Source: Candidatus Methanosuratincola sp.
Lineage (GTDB): Archaea; Thermoproteota; Methanomethylicia; Methanomethylicales; Methanomethylicaceae
Assembly (NCBI GenBank): GCA_014361455.1
Contig: JACIVP010000004.1
Coordinates: 20,057 to 84,056, forward strand
Length of the DNA stretch: 64,000 bases
Direction of reading: 5' to 3'
Every line of letters starts with the position of its first letter. The stretch's first letter is position 1. The notes under the pieces are model-generated. The model was not told where the DNA came from, ran no database searches, and saw only the letters and a list, made by a program, of their open reading frames with translations. The position numbers and the translations under genes were made by a program. Positions 7,243 through 15,372 of this stretch are shown piece after piece.

Positions 7243-8994
7243 ATGGCCAGGCTCACTCTCTCCGAAGTGATACTCGAGAACTTCATGTCGTATGAGTACG
7301 CCAGGGTGCAGTTCAACAGGGGGCTCAACCTCATATCTGGCCCTAACGGTGCCGGAAAGTCTTCGATCCTGCTGGCGATATCCGTAGCGACAGGACAGAG
7401 CTACACGGAGAGGTCGAGGAAGCTCTCGGACCTGATCAGGCGCGGGAAGGAAACAGCCAGGGTCACACTGGTCCTGAATAATGCGGCTACGGACGGGAGG
7501 AGGCCGGTGCCACTAATCAACAGCGACCTGATCACGGTCTCGCGGTACCTAAAGAAGGACGGGACCTACTGGTTTGAGATAAACTCCAAGGAGGCCAGCA
7601 AGTTCGATGTGAACCGCCTCTTCAAGAGTGTCGGGATGAACCCAGACAACATGCTCATAATAATGCACCAGAACATGATCGAAGAGTTTGCGATAACCTC
7701 GCCCGAGGAGAAATTGAGGATGGTCGAGGAGGCCGTAGGCTTTCTGCCTTACCGGAAGGCCATATTCGAGGCTGAGGAGAAGCTGAGCCGCATCCTGGGC
7801 GAGGAGGAGGCAACAACCCAGCTCCTCAGCAGCGCGGAGCAGACGCTGGCATACTGGAAGGACCTGAATGATCGGTATAATGAGAGGCGGCGCCTGCTTG
7901 AGAAGAAGTCCTATCTGGAGAGGGAGATGGTCTGGGCACAGGTAATAAAGAACGAGAAGGCTGTATCCTCCATAGAGGAGCGGATCAGGCTCAAGGCAGC
8001 ACAGCTCGGCGACCTTAGAATGGAGGCTACGCAGAAGGCGGCGGCCGCGGACAGGCTCTGGTCTGACTACTTGGCTGAGAAGGAGAGGCTGAGGGCCTTC
8101 CTATCGGCGCCTGGAAAGCTCCGCGAGAGGGGCCTCTCCGACGAGAGGCTTGACTCGATCGTCAAGTCCTACGTCGAAACGCGGGTCGAAGAGGCAGTGA
8201 TGCTATACCGGGCAAATGAGATGGACAAGGAGATCAGGGATCTCAACTCGAGCCTAGAGGATGCGAAAAGGCTGCTCGAGGAGGCAAGGAGAGGAGTCAA
8301 GGACGCGGGCGATCGCATCCAGACCGCGCGCCCCATCATGGAGATCTCTGACGAGATCAGATATGTCAACGCCCACCTGCTCTCGCTCGGCGACGTCCCT
8401 GAGGACGCCCCTTCGATGTACCAGGCGTACCAGAAGACGTACCAGGAGCTCAAGCAGAAGGCAGCCGTAGTCGGAGAGAACAGGAAGCACCTGATAGAGG
8501 AGATAGGGGAGAGGAAGAGGGTCTGGAGGGACGTCCTCGAGAGGCTGGTCGCAGATATCACCCCGATATACAGGGGCGTCTTGAGCAGGGTAGGTGGGGC
8601 GGGAGACGTTCGCCTCTCCAATATAGACGACCCTGAGAAGGCGGGTCTGGAGGTGACGGTTGGCTTCAGGGGCGTGTCGCCAGTTCTGCTCGATGCTTAT
8701 GCGCAGAGCGGAGGCGAGCGTGCGGTTGCGACGATGGCTTTCCTGCTTGCCCTGCAGCACCAGCTCAAGTCTCCTGTGAGGGCGGTCGACGAGTTCGACG
8801 TTCACATGGACCCGTTCAACAGGGAGGCGATGATGCGGATGCTCTTCTCATTCATGAACGAGAACTCGGACGTCCAGTTCATAGTCATCACGCCGAGCCA
8901 GCTCAGCGCGGTGGGGGACTTTGCGAACATAATCTTCGTCCAGAATGTCCACGGCCGATCGGAGGTGGCCAGGGCTGCCGCAGCAAGGGCGTAG
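7243..8994 (+). CDS. Short Smc5/6-type SMC ATPase
   Basis: A 583-residue protein from the ATG at 7243, preferred over an upstream in-frame codon at 7159 because GGTGGA precedes it and the SMC fold begins at once. Walker A is GPNGAGKSS (about 33-41), the Q-loop is MHQNMIEEF (about 141), the ABC signature is QSGGERAV (about 488) and Walker B is VDEFDVHMDPFNRE (about 515). The flanking context resembles eukaryotic Smc5 and Smc6 more than condensin/cohesin: the HQNMIEEF loop, the QSGGER-V-TM helix and the VITPSQL strand. Two short coiled coils (about 160-260 and 330-450) replace the long arms, so it is about half the usual length and no clear hinge is visible. It heads a three-gene operon. Confidence 0.85.
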   Translation: MARLTLSEVILENFMSYEYARVQFNRGLNLISGPNGAGKSSILLAISVATGQSYTERSRKLSDLIRRGKETARVTLVLNNAATDGRRPVPLINSDLITVSRYLKKDGTYWFEINSKEASKFDVNRLFKSVGMNPDNMLIIMHQNMIEEFAITSPEEKLRMVEEAVGFLPYRKAIFEAEEKLSRILGEEEATTQLLSSAEQTLAYWKDLNDRYNERRRLLEKKSYLEREMVWAQVIKNEKAVSSIEERIRLKAAQLGDLRMEATQKAAAADRLWSDYLAEKERLRAFLSAPGKLRERGLSDERLDSIVKSYVETRVEEAVMLYRANEMDKEIRDLNSSLEDAKRLLEEARRGVKDAGDRIQTARPIMEISDEIRYVNAHLLSLGDVPEDAPSMYQAYQKTYQELKQKAAVVGENRKHLIEEIGERKRVWRDVLERLVADITPIYRGVLSRVGGAGDVRLSNIDDPEKAGLEVTVGFRGVSPVLLDAYAQSGGERAVATMAFLLALQHQLKSPVRAVDEFDVHMDPFNREAMMRMLFSFMNENSDVQFIVITPSQLSAVGDFANIIFVQNVHGRSEVARAAAARA

Positions 8995-9784
8995 CGAGGA
9001 GTACTACGAGGAGCTGGCTAGGATAATAAACCTCTGCCAGAGCATCAGCATCAAGAGCGACGACCCGTTCCTCGTTGACATACCGCAGAAGCTTACAGTC
9101 CTGAAGCGCCTCCTCCCAAAGTGGAAGCTCATCGACGACCTGCTCATGGATGCGGAGGCGATCAGGGAGCTCTCCATGATGGTGAAGCTCCAGAGCGACT
9201 GGGTGAAGCGGCGGGCCTCCGGGCTCTTCATCGATCCCTTCTTGGTTGAGGTCAAGATCAAGCTCCTCAGCAAGGAATCCCTTGCCCATTCTGTCCTCTC
9301 GTCTTGGCACCCTCTGGTCGCGATGGATCAGCTTACTCCCGAGCGCCTCGAGGAGGCGCTGGATTATTGGAACTTGATCCTACCACTCTCCCAGAGGGTC
9401 AAGGAAGAGGCGGCCGATCAGGCAGCCTCGGACAAGATCGTGGATGTAGCTGAGCTCGTGAGGCTTAGGTTCCTTTCCGAGCGGACCTTCAACGAAGATA
9501 TGAAGCAGACGCATTCCAGCCTGATGGAGGCTGCCAAGAACGGTCCGATCGACTACTGGAAGTTCATCCTAGCCCCGTCGTACGAGGAGACCGTGATGAA
9601 TGCCTATCGTCTCTCCTTCTTGGTCTCGAAGGGCTTGGCTAACCTCATAATAAACCCTCTCGAGGAGACGATCCTAGTCGAGCCTGCAGACGGCATTGAG
9701 AACAGGCGGGGAGGGCGGTCAGTGGTCATCGGCATCAGCTACGACAAGTGGAAGGCAATGATCATGGAGGCTGAAAAGGCATGA
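8945..9784 (+). CDS. Nse4-like kleisin subunit
   Basis: A 279-residue protein overlapping the SMC gene by 50 bp and the next gene by 4 bp (ATGA). The C-terminal third carries GPIDYWKFILAP then EETVMNAYRLSFLVSKG (about 200-230) and GRSVVIGISYDKWKAMI (about 257-274). As I recall the family, eukaryotic Nse4 kleisins have a matching C-terminal winged-helix: P-x-x-YF-x-FV-x-x-P, then TVEN-x-F-x-x-SF-x-x-x-DG, then IxLSYxxW. The N-terminal helices would contact the SMC neck. The function inferred is the kleisin that closes the SMC ring. No other in-frame ATG, GTG or TTG follows within the first 22 codons, so the overlapping start is accepted. Confidence 0.72.
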   Translation: MSTADRRWPGLPQQGRSEEYYEELARIINLCQSISIKSDDPFLVDIPQKLTVLKRLLPKWKLIDDLLMDAEAIRELSMMVKLQSDWVKRRASGLFIDPFLVEVKIKLLSKESLAHSVLSSWHPLVAMDQLTPERLEEALDYWNLILPLSQRVKEEAADQAASDKIVDVAELVRLRFLSERTFNEDMKQTHSSLMEAAKNGPIDYWKFILAPSYEETVMNAYRLSFLVSKGLANLIINPLEETILVEPADGIENRRGGRSVVIGISYDKWKAMIMEAEKA

Positions 9785-10362
9785 GCGAGGATGCTCCGCT
9801 CACAAAAAAGATCAGGAAGGCAGCACAGCTCATCATGTACCAGCACCACAGGCTCCCGGGCGTCAAGGGATATGAGCTCAGAAAGTACATAGGCAGGGAC
9901 TTTATGAAAGTGGTCTCGCTACTCCAGAGGAAACTCGATGACCTGGGGCTCGAGGTGAAGATCGTCTATGCGGACGGCCTCGACCACCCGAACCCGACCG
10001 ATGACGAGCTGGAGCAGGCGAGGTTCTACGTCATATCCAAAGCCCCGCTGCAGATGGGAGACGCATCCCTCTCGGGATGGAGGATTGACACGCTGGCCGT
10101 ATTCGCGGCGACCATCGCCTACCTGACTTCCAAGCAGGGGAAGGCGCCGCGGCGCGACGTCGAGGGGCTCCTGCAGGAGAAGTTCCCGGACTGGAAGGTC
10201 GACCAGGACCTCAACAGGTTCATCAGGAGGGGGTACCTCGACGAGGACCAGAACGGCACGCTCTTCATAGGCTGGAGGACCAGGGTCGAGATCGACAGGA
10301 AGCGCCTCCTTGATATGATCGCTGGGTCTTCCCCGGAGAGTGGCGATCTAGGGAAGCCCTAG
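9781..10362 (+). CDS. Nse3/MAGE-like kite (tandem winged-helix) protein
   Basis: A 193-residue protein starting at ATG 9781 inside the stop of the kleisin-like gene. The N-terminal half (YQHHRLPGVKGYELRKYIG, about residues 20-40) and the C-terminal half (TLAVFAATIAYLTSKQGKAP, then FIRRGYLDEDQNGTLFIGW and VEIDRKRLLDMI) resemble the two winged helices of MAGE/Nse3 proteins. In those, a hydrophobic helix, a short L-x-x-x-GYLE strand, a W-G/R-PRA strand and a final basic helix follow in this order. ScpB-type kites are the main alternative. Its position in the operon supports a kite role either way. Its stop overlaps the convergent helicase gene by 4 bp. Confidence 0.65.
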   Translation: MSEDAPLTKKIRKAAQLIMYQHHRLPGVKGYELRKYIGRDFMKVVSLLQRKLDDLGLEVKIVYADGLDHPNPTDDELEQARFYVISKAPLQMGDASLSGWRIDTLAVFAATIAYLTSKQGKAPRRDVEGLLQEKFPDWKVDQDLNRFIRRGYLDEDQNGTLFIGWRTRVEIDRKRLLDMIAGSSPESGDLGKP

Positions 10363-13235
10363 GTTTTCATCTCCTGCCTCCTGTGGCGGAACCTGTTCCT
10401 CAAAGCACTCTTCTCCTCCCTCATTATCATGTCCACCAAGGCGTCCAGATCCTTGGTCCGGGAAGTTGCTATCGTAAACGCTACTGGCTTTGTGAGGTTT
10501 CTGGATGCCAAAGCCATCGCCGCCTGAAGCCCGTACTCGCCGATCAGCTCTCCAGTCTCAGTTGCCTCCTTCAGCATGGACTTGTGCCTCTCTGAGACCC
10601 TGCCGAGCTCTGACCTCTCTGCTGCCATCTGGGCCACCTCGTTCGGATCCTCATCGAGCAGCCCTATCTTCGCCGACCCGCACTCCGGGCACCTCAGCCC
10701 ATTGATGCTCTTTATCTTCACGTTCTCGACGTATCTGAAGCAATCGGCGCAGACCGCTACCCTAGCCTCGTTGAGGAGCCTTGCCTTCGTCGACTCTATC
10801 AGGAGCCTCCTGAGGCGGTCTGCCGGAACCAGGTCAGTCTTCCAGCTGAGCTCCCTTATCCCGATCCTGGAGATCGGCGAGAGCGGTAATCCAGGATCCA
10901 TGAGCTTTACCTTGAACCGACCTGCCTTGATCCCATCCACAACCGAGACAAGCCCGTCGAGGTCCAGGTCCTTCGAGAAGACCTCGCTCATCGCCTCTTC
11001 GTAAACTACACTTCCCTTCAGCCTCTCCACGAGCTGGGCAGACCCAATATCACTGATCTCAGCTTCCTTGCTTATCACCCCCATCCTCTTGGCCACATGG
11101 ATCAGCCTCCTCCTGAAGAGCCCCGTGCGTTCTACAGCGCCCTCGGCAATCCGCCTGACCTCACCCGCCTCGAGCCCCCTCAGGATCTCTGCGACCAGGG
11201 CGGGGCTCACATTTGCCTTAATGAAGACCCTGTAGGCGTCCTGCGAGGTTCCCGCGCCCACACCCGTCCCCTGCGTTATCATGTACCCGAGGACCCTTGA
11301 GAGTGCCTTGTTTATCATCAGGCCAAAAGCGCAGCTGATTATGACGTATCCTTCCCATCCCTCGACTGTAACCGTCTCATCCGTGGGTATCTCCCATCTG
11401 CCCTCCGCCTGCTCTTTCACTTCTCGGAGGGCACGCTGGATGGTCTCCCTTGATATTGGGTAGTCCTTGAGCAACTCGCCTGTGGCATCTTCATACGCTC
11501 TCCCCTCCCTCAGCGCGTTCGCAACCCTCTTCCTGATGCGGCCAACTTCCTGGGATATCTCGAACGGCACCGGTATCTCGTCGCCGATCCAGTCGGGGAT
11601 CGCGCCCGTCGGGTCTTCCTCAGCCCTGACATACACTGCATTCTTGTAAACCTGGATTATCTTCCAGGGCGATCCCCTTACTATGAACTTGACCCCCGGC
11701 TCACCGTACTCCGCCACGAATGCCTCATCGAGAAGCCCGATCGCCTCATCTGTCGTCTCGTTTATTACTACATAGTGCTTCTCATCCGGGATCATCGAGA
11801 GGTTCTCGAAATAGTACTGGTAGAGCGCGTCCGTGGGCCTCGACTTTATGAATACCTCCTCCTCGGGCAGGTATAGTGTGAGCCTAGGTCTCCTGTCGCT
11901 CATATATTCCAAGACCCTCTTCAGCCTCTCCTCCTCCAATGTGGAGAATGGGTATGCCCTCCTCAAAATAGAGAGCACCTCGCCGACCCCCCTCCTGCCC
12001 TCGTCGAGAAGGAGCCCCGCGATCTGGTGCACCAGCACGTCGTAGGGGTTCTCGATGATCTCTACCTCCTCCAGCTCCTCGACCATCGCTTTTCTCACTA
12101 TCACCGTGGACTCGAGCGCGTCGTCCGAGTCCATCGTTACGATCACGCCCCTTGACACACCACCAACCCAGTGCCCCGATCGCCCGACCCTCTGGAGCAG
12201 TCTGGTCACCTGCCTGGGCGAGTTGTACTGGATCACGAGATCGACATTTCCGATGTCGATCCCGAGCTCGAGCGAGGAAGTGCAAACGACCCCCTTCAGC
12301 TCCCCCTTCTTCAGGCTCTCTTCGACTTCAACTCTTGAGGACTTGGCGAGGCTCCCGTGGTGTATGCTTATTGGTGCGTTCACATCCCATATCCTGAACC
12401 TGCTTGCAAGCACCTCTGCCTCAGACCTGGTGTTGGTGAATATGAGCGTCGATCTGTTCTTTTCGATGAGCTCCTTCAGCCTTCTCAGCCTTGCCGCCAC
12501 CTCAGGAAAAGTGGCGAGCCTCTCTGCGAGTTCGAAGTCGAAGCTCTCAGCCTCTGGGAGCACAACATCAAGGACCAGGTCCTTCGCGACCGAGACACGT
12601 ACGATCTCGCACTCCCTCCCTGCACCAACGAGGAACTTCCCAACGACTTCGGGCGACCCTATCGTAGCTGAGAGCCCGATCACCTGCGGCTCTGCCGATG
12701 CGATCTCTCTGAGCCTCTCCAGGGCTACCACCAGCTGGACCCCGCGCTTGTCGTTGGCGAGCTCGTGGATCTCGTCCACTATGACCCACTTCACTTTGGA
12801 CAGGTGCCTCTTCAGGTTCCTTCCTGGGAGCATCGCCTGCAGCGTCTCTGGCGTCGTGATCATGATGTCTGGCGGTGCCATCGTCTGCCGCCCCCTCTCC
12901 TTCGTCTCTGTGTCTCCGTGCCTGACTGCGACCTTCAAGTCGAGCCTGCTGCACCACCAGTGGAGCCTGTCGAGCAGGTCCCGGTTTAGGGCCCTCAGGG
13001 GAGATATGTAAAGTACCCTTATGCCTCCTGTGCCCCCCTCCCTGATCATGCGGTCCAGGACAGGGAGAAATGCTGCCTCAGTCTTGCCAGTCCCGGTGGG
13101 CGCTATAACTAGCACATTCTTCCCTTCCATGATCAGCGGAATGGCCTTCCTCTGGGGCTCGGTGAAGCCCTTGAAGCCCTTCTCTAGTATTATCTTCTGG
13201 ATCGGCTTCGAGAAGACCGAGATCAGTTCATCCAT
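10359..13235 (-). CDS. lhr: Lhr-type large DEAD/H-box helicase
   Basis: A 958-residue superfamily 2 helicase. Motif Q/I is EPQRKAIP then APTGTGKTEAA (about 45). Motif II is VDEIHELA, motif III is LSATIGS, and motifs V/VI are GIDIGNVDLVIQ and LLQRVGRSGH. The long C-terminal region has the Lhr winged-helix and beta-barrel part and a cysteine cluster (CADCFRY and RCPECGSAK, a zinc ribbon) near residue 830. Lhr helicases unwind DNA or DNA-RNA hybrids and are linked to repair. It converges on the SMC operon; the tail-to-tail layout leaves only a 4-bp overlap. Confidence 0.93.
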   Translation of the reverse strand: MDELISVFSKPIQKIILEKGFKGFTEPQRKAIPLIMEGKNVLVIAPTGTGKTEAAFLPVLDRMIREGGTGGIRVLYISPLRALNRDLLDRLHWWCSRLDLKVAVRHGDTETKERGRQTMAPPDIMITTPETLQAMLPGRNLKRHLSKVKWVIVDEIHELANDKRGVQLVVALERLREIASAEPQVIGLSATIGSPEVVGKFLVGAGRECEIVRVSVAKDLVLDVVLPEAESFDFELAERLATFPEVAARLRRLKELIEKNRSTLIFTNTRSEAEVLASRFRIWDVNAPISIHHGSLAKSSRVEVEESLKKGELKGVVCTSSLELGIDIGNVDLVIQYNSPRQVTRLLQRVGRSGHWVGGVSRGVIVTMDSDDALESTVIVRKAMVEELEEVEIIENPYDVLVHQIAGLLLDEGRRGVGEVLSILRRAYPFSTLEEERLKRVLEYMSDRRPRLTLYLPEEEVFIKSRPTDALYQYYFENLSMIPDEKHYVVINETTDEAIGLLDEAFVAEYGEPGVKFIVRGSPWKIIQVYKNAVYVRAEEDPTGAIPDWIGDEIPVPFEISQEVGRIRKRVANALREGRAYEDATGELLKDYPISRETIQRALREVKEQAEGRWEIPTDETVTVEGWEGYVIISCAFGLMINKALSRVLGYMITQGTGVGAGTSQDAYRVFIKANVSPALVAEILRGLEAGEVRRIAEGAVERTGLFRRRLIHVAKRMGVISKEAEISDIGSAQLVERLKGSVVYEEAMSEVFSKDLDLDGLVSVVDGIKAGRFKVKLMDPGLPLSPISRIGIRELSWKTDLVPADRLRRLLIESTKARLLNEARVAVCADCFRYVENVKIKSINGLRCPECGSAKIGLLDEDPNEVAQMAAERSELGRVSERHKSMLKEATETGELIGEYGLQAAMALASRNLTKPVAFTIATSRTKDLDALVDMIMREEKSALRNRFRHRRQEMKT

Positions 13236-13329
13236 AGTGCAGACCTACGTTTCAATCCCCGTCCCCATATAAAAATCCTCAAGGGGAAATCGCGGCGCAC
13301 TTATAATCCAATGCGACGTATCTTCAGTC

Positions 13330-13886
13330 ATGGCACAGATTGGCGCCCTCACGAACGACCTACGATCCGTCCCTCCTGAGGTCGAGGAAAACGAAGCCCT
13401 AGGCGGAGCGATCGCGAAGAAAGGACACGTGCTAGTCGCCGGATAGGGCGGAACGCTGATGAAGGCAGTCTCGGAGCGAAATTCAGATAAGGCGGGATCG
13501 CGGTGGGCATCATGGCGATCGAGGCTGAGGGGATCGCATGGGATCACCCTTGACACAACCCCTTCAACCATGTTGAGATCAGGGCGATCAGACCTTCACC
13601 TCCAAGAGCTCCATAGCCGTTAGAAGCAGCGATGCCATGATCCTTGTGGCTGGAGGGTCCCATCCCTCCCCTTCCTTCATTCCCGCCTTCCTTCCTCTTT
13701 CCCTCCCCCTCACTGAAGTGACGGTGGCATACAACTTGCCCATCGTTGTCCTGAAATGTACAGGGATAGTTGCCGATCGCTTTGGAGCTCTTCCTTGGGG
13801 TTCCTAGGTCATCGGAGGGCAGTGCGCCCCCGCTCTGAGGAAGCCCCGGAGAGGGCGGTCGATCTAATCCGACCTGGCGCCGAAAG
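13330..13886 (+). pseudogene. Remnant of a TIGR00725/LOG-family Rossmann protein
   Basis: An ATG at 13330 opens a frame with NEALGGAIAKKGHVLVAG, then stops. Fragments in shifted frames continue: GGTLMKAVSER, IAVRSSDAMILVAGG, EVTVAYNLPIVVLKCTG and finally EAPERAVDLI. In order these match the LOG/TIGR00725 fold: a Gly-rich nucleotide loop, the R-x-x-x-x-x-SDA-x-I-x-x-GGG strand, then A-x-x-x-x-KP-V-V-L. At least three frame changes and internal stops show it is dead. A product would have been a nucleotide-binding phosphoribohydrolase-like enzyme. Confidence 0.6.
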
Positions 13887-13900
13887 GCAAGACTGCTGTT

Positions 13901-14818
13901 TCAGGGGCCCTTCTTTGAAAGATAATCGAAGACCGCAAGCGCTGCAACTGCACCCTGTCCAGCCGAGATAATGGCCTGACCGTAAGGTAGATCCGTTATC
14001 TCCCCCGCGGCGAATATGCCTTCGCAGCTGGTCCGCTGCAGTCTGTCTACGATCGCCTGTCCGTACTGGTTCGTCTGGACCAGCCCTTTCATGTAATCGA
14101 GCTTCACTTCCCTGCCTATCTCGACGAAGACCTTCTGGACAGGGATCTCAATCCGACGGCCTTCCGAGTCCTCGATCAGCATGCTCTCTACCCTGTCCTT
14201 CCCCCTGATTTCTCTGACCACGATACCAGTCATCATCTCCACGTTCTTGTGCGCCTTCACCCTCTCGACAAGGATGCCGTCAGCCCTGAACTCGTTCCTT
14301 CTGTGGATCAAATAGACCTTCGATGCGTACCTCGCTAACAGGTCCGCGCTCTGGAAAGCCGCGTTCCCCCCTCCCACCACGGCGACTATTTTGTCCTTGG
14401 CGAGTGGTGCATCGCAGGTCGCGCAGACGTAGACCCCCCTCCCGAAGAACTCATCCTCACCTGGGACATTAAGCCTCTTGTGAGAGCTGCCGCCTGTTGC
14501 TATCACGCTCCTGCATAAAAACTCGCGCCCCTCCCCGCAGACCACTATGAAACTGCCACCTTCCCTGCGGATCTCCTTTGCTGCATCCTCGACGATCTCG
14601 ACGCTGAGCTCCTTCAGCTGCTCTTCGAAGTACTCTGCGAGCCTCATCCCAGACCTCTCAACGAACCCGGGATAATTCTCGATGTTGTTTGTCAACAAAA
14701 CCTGCCCACCGATCTCCCTGCTTATGAGGACCGTCCGGAGGAGCTTTCTCTTGGCGTAGATGGCTGCACTCACGCCTGCGGGTCCACCGCCGATTATTGC
14801 CACATCGTAGGTTTCCAT
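13901..14818 (-). CDS. trxB: Thioredoxin reductase (FAD/NAD(P)H)
   Basis: A 305-residue low-molecular-weight thioredoxin reductase. The FAD Rossmann motif GGGPAGVSAA is at residue 10. The redox-active pair is CATC (about residue 131). The second dinucleotide motif is VVGGGNAAFQSA, and the final FAD-binding motif is GIFAAGEITD. In the NAD(P) site the region after the motif reads HRRNEFRAD, which carries the HRR residues used for NADPH phosphate binding. It reduces thioredoxin or glutaredoxin-like proteins in the cytosol. It is a single-gene unit divergent from the Rieske gene, with an IS-end-like element between them. Confidence 0.93.
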   Translation of the reverse strand: METYDVAIIGGGPAGVSAAIYAKRKLLRTVLISREIGGQVLLTNNIENYPGFVERSGMRLAEYFEEQLKELSVEIVEDAAKEIRREGGSFIVVCGEGREFLCRSVIATGGSSHKRLNVPGEDEFFGRGVYVCATCDAPLAKDKIVAVVGGGNAAFQSADLLARYASKVYLIHRRNEFRADGILVERVKAHKNVEMMTGIVVREIRGKDRVESMLIEDSEGRRIEIPVQKVFVEIGREVKLDYMKGLVQTNQYGQAIVDRLQRTSCEGIFAAGEITDLPYGQAIISAGQGAVAALAVFDYLSKKGP

Positions 14819-14897
14819 CCTCGACCAGACCCTTGCTTCTTATCAAGATAGTTCACTTTAAATAATTTCTGGCAAGAAGACCACCCTGCTTGTATAG

Positions 14898-14984
14898 TGT
14901 CTGGCGTTGCATGTGAACCAACGCCCAACTCTGAATATATATATTGGAGAAGCCATCATACTTGCTTGCAGGATGGTAGTTCAC
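14898..14984 (+). mobile_element. IS200/IS605 right-end / omega-RNA-like element, copy A (solo)
   Basis: An 87-nt segment that aligns with 36881-36962. Shared blocks are TGTGAACCA-CGC--AACTC, then TTGGAGAAGCCA, a variable short hairpin, then TGGTAGTT-AC. The pattern GAAGCC-hairpin-GGTAGTTCAC is what I recall from right ends of IS200/IS605-type elements, where the 3' end of the TnpB guide RNA is encoded. GTGAAC at 14913 can pair with GTTCAC ending at 14984. No tnpA or tnpB is adjacent, so this is a solo end, a miniature element or a free-standing guide RNA gene. Confidence 0.62.
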
Positions 14985-15017
14985 TAATGTTCTCAATGCA
15001 TATTGGGCGTGGTGCGT

Positions 15018-15347
15018 ATGGCTTTTAGAGTCGCATCCCTCTCCGAGGTCCCGCCAGGCTCAATGAGATCCTTCACGGTTTCTGGGAAAGAAATACTTGT
15101 GGCCAACCTTAATGGGAGGCTTTACGCGATGGATAGCAGGTGCTCGCACAGGAATGGTGACCTCTCAAAGGGCACCCTTGACGGCACGGTCGTGACCTGC
15201 CCCCTCCATGGGTCGAAGTTCGACTTGGCGACAGGGAAATCCATTTCTGGGCCAAAGTTGGGCCAGATCAAAATGAAGATCTCTGATCTGAAGTCCTACC
15301 CAGTTAAGGTCGATGAAGGCTCAATAATGGTGGATGTACCTGAATAA
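15018..15347 (+). CDS. Rieske-type [2Fe-2S] ferredoxin
   Basis: A 109-residue soluble Rieske protein. Cluster ligands are in CSHRNGDLSKG and CPLHGSKFD (C-x-H and C-x-x-H). There is no membrane segment, so it is the ferredoxin type found with dioxygenases and as a stand-alone electron carrier. The ATG at 15018 is preferred to a TTG at 15003. It is followed after 25 bp by the LPD-like flavoprotein, its probable redox partner. Confidence 0.9.
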   Translation: MAFRVASLSEVPPGSMRSFTVSGKEILVANLNGRLYAMDSRCSHRNGDLSKGTLDGTVVTCPLHGSKFDLATGKSISGPKLGQIKMKISDLKSYPVKVDEGSIMVDVPE

Positions 15348-15372
15348 ATAGCTGCTGCAAAAGGTGACTGTG

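Noticed and set aside
7243..8994. Assignment as Rad50 or crenarchaeal coalescin
   Set aside because: No zinc hook CxxC is present, no mre11 is adjacent, and the Q-loop, signature and Walker B contexts fit Smc5/6 better; coalescin stays an alternative until a tree is made.
12055..13011. 318-codon open frame on the plus strand
   Set aside because: It lies opposite lhr, whose helicase motifs are intact; serine-rich antisense shadow frame.
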